Shown one piece after another: positions 59,340-64,000 of a stretch of 64,000 bases of DNA. This DNA is from Kordiimonas aquimaris. GTDB lineage: Bacteria; Pseudomonadota; Alphaproteobacteria; Sphingomonadales; Kordiimonadaceae. The DNA is taken from the NCBI RefSeq assembly GCF_025574485.1, contig NZ_JAOBPO010000001.1:1061501-1125500 (forward strand), read 5' to 3'. A program made the position numbers and the translations under genes. The notes under the pieces are model-generated. The model searched no databases. It worked only from the letters and a program-made list of their open reading frames with translations, and was not told where the DNA came from. Positions within the stretch are counted from its first letter, which is position 1; each line of letters begins with the position of its first letter.

Positions 59340-60527
59340 CTACCGTGATGCGATTGCAGGTTGACCAGCGGTGCGCTCAATAGGAAGCGCTGCCATGCCA
59401 TCAAACACACTACGCACAGGAGACGTAACTACCTTGTCGCCTGCTGAAAGCCCGTCAGTAACAATTACACGGTCCTCTGAAGTAGAGAGGATGTTAACTG
59501 TACGGATTTGAAGTTTGTTTTCTGCATCTATAACGTAAGCGCGATCATCGCCGCGTAAAGCTGTTCTTGGCATAACGAGGGCATCGTGCGGGGTAACACC
59601 GTTAATATCAGCTGTCACAAACAATCCAACAGCAAGCGGCATACCGCGATCGGCAGATGCGCCGTATGGGTCATTAACTTCTGCAATTGCGTACACAAGG
59701 CGTGTTTGGCTATCTACAGATGCGTTAACACGCACAATCTTGCCGTTCCAGGTTCGTTGTTCACTACCAATATTGGCTGTGAATGTTACTTGCGGCGCGC
59801 GTCCAGCTTCTGCGACATAGCCGATTGGCAAAGCAAGTTCGCCGAGTTGTGCATCAGTTAATGGCAAGCGAACCTCAACTGTATCTGTTGCAAACACACG
59901 GCCGAGCGTTGTGCCCACGCTTACAAATTGGCCAACGCCAATATTGCGCTCGAGTACGCGGCCTTCGAAAGGCACCTGTATTTTTGTGCGGCTAAGATTG
60001 AGTTTTGCGTTTTCAAGGTCAGCTTCAGCAGCACGCAGTTTAGCTTGTGCTTCAGCAACTTGTGGTTTGTTCAAAGCAAGGGGTGTAGGCTCACCGTCGT
60101 TAACCCACTCTTCCCATTGTTTGGCTTTAATTTTTGCATCTGCCATCTGCTGTTCAAGCCTAACGCTTGCTTCGGCAACGCGGGCTTCGGCGCTTGTGAC
60201 AGCCAAACGGTAATCAGAATCTTCAATCTGAATAAGTGTTTCACCGGGTTGAAAACTGCCACCTTCTGCGAAAGAATCGGAAACCTTGATAATTCGCCCA
60301 GCTACTTGTGGAACGAGATTGATATCAGTTTTGGCTCTTACTTCGCCCTGTGTGCCAATAGATATTGTGACACGTTCAGAACGAACCGTATCTACATATA
60401 GCGATACAGGGCGCGGTTCTTCGATTGTTTTTTCAGGAGCTTCTTTTGCTTCGGCTAGTACCATCACGGAACCAACACCAGCAGCTACGACCAACACAGG
60501 TGCAGCAAACTTGAGTATTTTCCTCAC
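59340..60527 (-). CDS. RND periplasmic adaptor (membrane fusion protein)
   Basis: Adaptor linking the RND permease to an outer-membrane channel. After a short anchor helix (KFAAPVLVVAAGVGSVMVLA) come the lipoyl halves (GTQGEVRAKTDINLVPQVAGRI, cited in part, and VPFEGRVLERNIGVGQFV), an alpha hairpin with LRAAEADLENAKLNLS, and beta domains. An upstream ATG at 60575 is in frame, but GCGAGGA lies just before the GTG at 60527 and fits a start there, giving 395 residues. First gene of the two-gene operon. Confidence 0.88.
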   Translation of the reverse strand: MRKILKFAAPVLVVAAGVGSVMVLAEAKEAPEKTIEEPRPVSLYVDTVRSERVTISIGTQGEVRAKTDINLVPQVAGRIIKVSDSFAEGGSFQPGETLIQIEDSDYRLAVTSAEARVAEASVRLEQQMADAKIKAKQWEEWVNDGEPTPLALNKPQVAEAQAKLRAAEADLENAKLNLSRTKIQVPFEGRVLERNIGVGQFVSVGTTLGRVFATDTVEVRLPLTDAQLGELALPIGYVAEAGRAPQVTFTANIGSEQRTWNGKIVRVNASVDSQTRLVYAIAEVNDPYGASADRGMPLAVGLFVTADINGVTPHDALVMPRTALRGDDRAYVIDAENKLQIRTVNILSTSEDRVIVTDGLSAGDKVVTSPVRSVFDGMAALPIERTAGQPAIASR

Positions 60528-60597
60528 TTTATCCTCGCATTTTTTTGTCGTTTTTATACCGTGGCTTTTTGCCACTTTTTGGTTATTTTTTATTTAT

Positions 60598-60626
60598 ATC
60601 CTATTTAGATATAGGAGTCACTTCAA
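60598..60626 (-). promoter_or_regulatory. promoter and operator-like dyad of the RND operon
   Basis: On the minus strand TTGAAG (60621-60626) and TAGGAT (60598-60603) are 17 bases apart. The perfect inverted repeat TCCTAT-6-ATAGGA (60599-60616) lies across the spacer and -10 box, the place expected for a TetR- or MarR-like repressor. The leader then holds a GTGGC/GCCAC hairpin at 60561-60580. No repressor gene is adjacent. Confidence 0.5.
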
Positions 60627-60761
60627 AAAAATAAACCCATCTAAGCTCAAAATATTGTCCAAGTAGCATAGAGATGTGAAATTTTAGGGCCGAGTTTATA
60701 ATTTGTGAACTATTGAGTAGTAATTTGAATGCTCGAACGTTCATTAAAAGGTTAAGGCGTA

Positions 60762-62315
60762 GTGGCGGCCAATACATTCACATCATTCCAGAACTCATCA
60801 TATGATTTTCGTGCGCAAGCCGCTTTGCTAGATACAGTGTCTGAAGGCATGATTGTTCGCCGCGGTGATAAGTTGCTATACCTCAACAAAGCCATCATGA
60901 ACATGTTCGGCGTTGATGCAGATAGCGCTCATGAACTGGAAAAGCCAGTTAGCGAATGGATACATCCTGAAGACAGGCATGTTGTTGAGGATGTATATAG
61001 TAAACGGGTCAAAGGCGATCTAGCGCCCGATATTTATGACTTTCGCATAATTAGTATGACAGGAGAAGAGTTATGGATATCTTGTCGTGCTCAGGTCATT
61101 GATTGGCATGGTGAACCTGCAGTAGCCGCCAGTTTTAAAGATATCACCGTGCAAAAGAAAAGCGTTGATAACGAACAGTTCACTATGGGTTTGTTCGAGA
61201 ATATTTTTAATGTCACCCCTGAGTTTATGCTGTTATTTAATCTTAATGACGGGTGTGTCGTTGATGTAAATCCTACTTTCTTAAATGTGTTTGGTCGGCG
61301 GCGTGAAGAGGTTATTGGAACACCGATTGAAGAGCTTGGTATTATTTCTGACCCAACATTTCATGAACGTTTCATCGAAGAATTAAAAACAGCAGCCTTT
61401 TTGACTGACATCCCGGTGGCACTATCAACGCGCGGCGGCCTGATGCGGCATTTTCGTCTATTTGCCCGTAAAATTGAAGGTACAGGTAAACCATATTTGT
61501 TGATGACCGGCCGTGACGTTACCGATGAAAATGCGCGCGCACAGGAAATGCAGCGCAACCGCGATGAGGCAGAACTATCTAACCGTACGAAATCTGAATT
61601 CCTGGCGAATATGAGTCATGAGTTGCGTACACCGTTAAATGCTATTCTTGGCTTTTCCGAACTTATCCGTGATCAGATCACCGGACCACATGCAGTCGAT
61701 AAATATTCAGAATATGCGGCAGATATTTATAAAAGTGGTAGCCACTTACTTTCAATCATCAATGATATTCTTGACTTGTCCAAGGTTGAGGCTGGCCGGT
61801 TGGAAGCGCATCTGGAATGGTTGAACCCTTCTGTTTGCCTTAACATGTGTTTAAGCCTTGTAAATCAGCGCGCTTTTGAATCTGGAGTAACGATAGATTC
61901 TGACTTTGATAACTCACTACATCTTATGGCAGATGAACGATTGCTTAAGCAGATAGGATTAAATCTTCTATCAAATGCTGTGAAATTTACGAAAGCGGGC
62001 GGCGTTGTTAATTTTTCACTGGTGCGAATTGAAGATCAGGGCGCTTGCCTGAAGGTTGCGGATAGCGGTATTGGGATGACACCTGAAGAGATTTATGTTG
62101 CACAACGCCCATTTGGTCAGGTTGATTCTAGTCTTAGTCGCCGACAGGACGGCTCAGGTCTTGGCTTGCCACTGGTTGCCGCTTTCACCGAAAAACTGGG
62201 AGCAAAAATGACAATTGAAAGCAAACCTGACGTTGGTACAACAGTTTGCATTCATTTCCCTGCCAACAAGATACGCCTTATTGATCAAGCAGATGAAGTG
62301 ACGGACGTTATTTGA
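60762..62315 (+). CDS. PAS-domain sensor histidine kinase
   Basis: A 517-residue soluble kinase. Two PAS domains (about residues 20-130 and 140-260; motifs ILGLE-like VSEGMIVRRGDKLLYLNKA and NIFNVTPEFMLLFN) sense an unknown signal. The HisKA domain has the phospho-acceptor His286 in ANMSHELRTPLNAILGF, and the ATPase domain has N box LNLLSNAVKFT, G1 VADSGIGM and G2 GSGLGLPLVAAF. It starts with GTG after AAGG. No membrane helix is seen and no response regulator gene is adjacent. Confidence 0.92.
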   Translation: MAANTFTSFQNSSYDFRAQAALLDTVSEGMIVRRGDKLLYLNKAIMNMFGVDADSAHELEKPVSEWIHPEDRHVVEDVYSKRVKGDLAPDIYDFRIISMTGEELWISCRAQVIDWHGEPAVAASFKDITVQKKSVDNEQFTMGLFENIFNVTPEFMLLFNLNDGCVVDVNPTFLNVFGRRREEVIGTPIEELGIISDPTFHERFIEELKTAAFLTDIPVALSTRGGLMRHFRLFARKIEGTGKPYLLMTGRDVTDENARAQEMQRNRDEAELSNRTKSEFLANMSHELRTPLNAILGFSELIRDQITGPHAVDKYSEYAADIYKSGSHLLSIINDILDLSKVEAGRLEAHLEWLNPSVCLNMCLSLVNQRAFESGVTIDSDFDNSLHLMADERLLKQIGLNLLSNAVKFTKAGGVVNFSLVRIEDQGACLKVADSGIGMTPEEIYVAQRPFGQVDSSLSRRQDGSGLGLPLVAAFTEKLGAKMTIESKPDVGTTVCIHFPANKIRLIDQADEVTDVI

Positions 62316-62340
62316 TTGTTAATGTGACATACTGCGAGTT

Positions 62341-63615
62341 TTAAGGCTTGCGTTCGATTGCCCGCCAGCCAATATCACGCCGACAGAAACCTTCAGGCCA
62401 TTCTATTGTATCAACTGCAATATAAGCGCGCTTCTGTGCTTCACGGGTGCTTTCCCCCATAGCAGTAACATTTAACACACGCCCACCAACAGCTTGTAAA
62501 ACATTATCTATGTTTGCTGTTCCTGCATGAAACACGTGCGTTTGCTCTAATTGTGTTGCGGCTTCGACACCGCCAATATGACTGCCTTTCTCGTATTTTC
62601 CTGGATAGCCTTTTGTGGCCATTACGACAGTTAGGGCTGTATCTTCGTACCAATCTGCAGATGCATTTTTTAGGTTGCCTTTAGCAGTTGCTATCAAAAG
62701 CGGCACAATATCTGACTTTAGACGAGATAATAGAACTTGGCATTCAGGGTCGCCAAAACGGCAGTTGTATTCGATCAATTTGGGTCCGTCAGCTGTTATC
62801 ATTAATCCAGCAAAGAGAACACCTTTGTAGGGATGGCCCATATCATCCATTGCTGCCACAGTTGGTTTAATAATGTCCTGCTCTACAGTTTCAATCAAGG
62901 CAGGTGTCATAACAGGAGCCGGTGAATAAGCCCCCATCCCGCCTGTATTTGGTCCAACATCGCCTTCCCCTACGGCTTTATGATCCTGCGCAGTCGCCAG
63001 AGATAAAAAATGATGTCCATCGGATAAAGCAAAGAAGCTAGCTTCCTCACCTTCCATAAATTCTTCAACCACAACTTCTGCGCCAGCATTTCCGAATGCA
63101 CCCTCGAAAATGAAGTCAATGGCCTCCATGGCTTCCTTAACTGTTTCAGCGATAATAACGCCTTTTCCAGCGGCAAGGCCGTCCGCTTTAACCACGATAG
63201 GAGCACCATTAGTTTCAACATAATTTTTTGCGTCAAGCGCATTTGTGAAACGCCCATAAGCTGCCGTTGGAATATTGTAGCGCGCACAGAGGTCTTTGGT
63301 GAAACCTTTAGAGCCTTCTAATTGAGCCGCGGCAGCCGATGGGCCAAAAACATTTATACCGGCAGAATTCAAAGCATCTGCAATGCCTTCAACAAGTGGT
63401 CCTTCTGGGCCAACAACAACTAATTCAATGTTGTTGTCATTACAAAAATCAATAACGTCTTTATGCTCACTAGTATTCAAAGCCACACATTTTGCACAAT
63501 CAGCAATACCAGCATTTCCAGGTGCACAATAAAGTGTATTAACCAAAGGGCTTTGGGCAATTTTCCATGCAAGTGCGTGTTCGCGACCACCGGAGCCGAT
63601 AAGAAGAATATTCAT
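62341..63615 (-). CDS. purD: phosphoribosylamine-glycine ligase
   Basis: ATP-grasp enzyme that joins glycine to phosphoribosylamine in purine synthesis. [18 protein letters not shown] at the start, [30 protein letters not shown] and [14 protein letters not shown] are its motifs. The upstream ATG at 63627 adds only MDYK and the conserved start is at 63615, giving 424 residues. It is divergent from xseA, an arrangement common in alphaproteobacteria. Confidence 0.95.
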   Translation of the reverse strand: MNILLIGSGGREHALAWKIAQSPLVNTLYCAPGNAGIADCAKCVALNTSEHKDVIDFCNDNNIELVVVGPEGPLVEGIADALNSAGINVFGPSAAAAQLEGSKGFTKDLCARYNIPTAAYGRFTNALDAKNYVETNGAPIVVKADGLAAGKGVIIAETVKEAMEAIDFIFEGAFGNAGAEVVVEEFMEGEEASFFALSDGHHFLSLATAQDHKAVGEGDVGPNTGGMGAYSPAPVMTPALIETVEQDIIKPTVAAMDDMGHPYKGVLFAGLMITADGPKLIEYNCRFGDPECQVLLSRLKSDIVPLLIATAKGNLKNASADWYEDTALTVVMATKGYPGKYEKGSHIGGVEAATQLEQTHVFHAGTANIDNVLQAVGGRVLNVTAMGESTREAQKRAYIAVDTIEWPEGFCRRDIGWRAIERKP

Positions 63616-63762
63616 TTTGTAATCCATTTAGCTGTCGTCTTGAAAGCAAGCCTCTTGTATCATAGGTTTGTGAGCACTCAAGGCTGAAGTGCAGCCTAAT
63701 GAATATGATTATGCTGGGCAAAGCTAGCTGAGTACTTTCCATTGTATGAATGAGCAGTATTT

Positions 63763-64000
63763 ATGAATGAAGACTGGGGCGTAACAAATGCCCAGGAATA
63801 TACGGTTTCAGAGCTATCTGGTGCTTTAAAGCGTGCTGTTGAAGATCAGTTTGGCTTCGTTAAGGTGCGCGCTGAACTCTCAGGGGTTAAGCACGCCGCG
63901 TCGGGGCATTTATATTTTGGCCTGAAAGATGATAAATCTGTTTTGGATGGTGTTTGTTGGCGCGGTCAAGCACAGCGCCTTTCGTTTCGACCAGAAGACG
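63763..64000 (+). CDS. xseA: exodeoxyribonuclease VII large subunit, N-terminal part (cut by window edge)
   Basis: The first 79 codons of XseA, which degrades single-stranded DNA together with XseB. The visible OB-fold start reads EYTVSELSGALKRAVEDQFG, then VKVRAELSGVKHAASGHLYF and LKDDKSVLDGVCWRG, matching XseA. The gene runs off the right edge. It is divergent from purD, about 150 bases away. Confidence 0.88.
   Translation, partial: MNEDWGVTNAQEYTVSELSGALKRAVEDQFGFVKVRAELSGVKHAASGHLYFGLKDDKSVLDGVCWRGQAQRLSFRPED

Overview
The window is chromosomal DNA from an alphaproteobacterium with moderate G+C (mostly about 45-50% where counted by hand). The evidence is gene order. An F1-only ATP synthase operon (atpHAGDC) follows tal and priA. 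The block rplU-rpmA-obg-proB-proA-nadD-rsfS-rlmH-(insert)-gpmI-envC-like-ctpA-divergent polysaccharide deacetylase-rppH is also typical of the class. purE-purK follows what looks like a GGDEF gene. A marine, heterotrophic, Kordiimonadales-like member would fit, but the order is a guess. No rRNA, tRNA, CRISPR array, phage or insertion sequence was seen.

Layout. 1-4.2 kb: start of a GGDEF-type protein, purE-purK, a SIMPL protein, a methyltransferase-like protein and a small transaldolase. 4.3-11.8 kb: priA and the F1 operon, closed by a hairpin terminator. 11.9-24.5 kb: one long minus-strand housekeeping block (RNA decapping, envelope proteolysis and division, glycolysis, ribosome assembly, NAD, proline, ribosomal proteins), fed by a good promoter before rplU and interrupted by an AT-rich TrmH-family gene. 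24.8-31 kb: a nitrilase, a small membrane ORF, a nitronate monooxygenase, a secreted HExxH protein with a membrane protein, and kbl-tdh for threonine catabolism. 31-37.7 kb: a three-subunit molybdo-enzyme of SoeABC (sulfite dehydrogenase) type, a dipeptide epimerase and an SDR carrying the complete halohydrin dehalogenase motif pair. 37.7-40.2 kb: a large RTX M10-type metalloprotease.

40.4-48.6 kb: an orphan ACT-domain protein opposite an Lrp regulator, a FecCD-type permease/ATPase pair without a binding protein, a DUF2855 protein, MscS, an M13 lipoprotein peptidase and a small soluble histidine kinase. 48.6-52 kb: gcdR-gcdH-gcdG for glutarate/glutaryl-CoA. 52-56.2 kb: exported YHS and VOC proteins, a second nitrilase and a gamma-glutamyltransferase. 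56.2-60.6 kb: an RND pump and adaptor behind an operator-like dyad. 60.8-64 kb: a PAS sensor kinase, purD and the start of xseA.

The most interesting items are the candidate halohydrin dehalogenase (36972-37712), the RTX protease with a His/Cys-rich N-terminus and an altered Met-turn (37744-40242), the orphan ACT protein, and two divergent nitrilases. Halohydrin dehalogenases can use cyanide or nitrite as nucleophiles, so a nitrile/nitro-compound theme with the nitrilases and nitronate monooxygenase is possible, but these genes are not in one operon and the link is speculation. All functions are inferred from reading the sequence; no database search was run.
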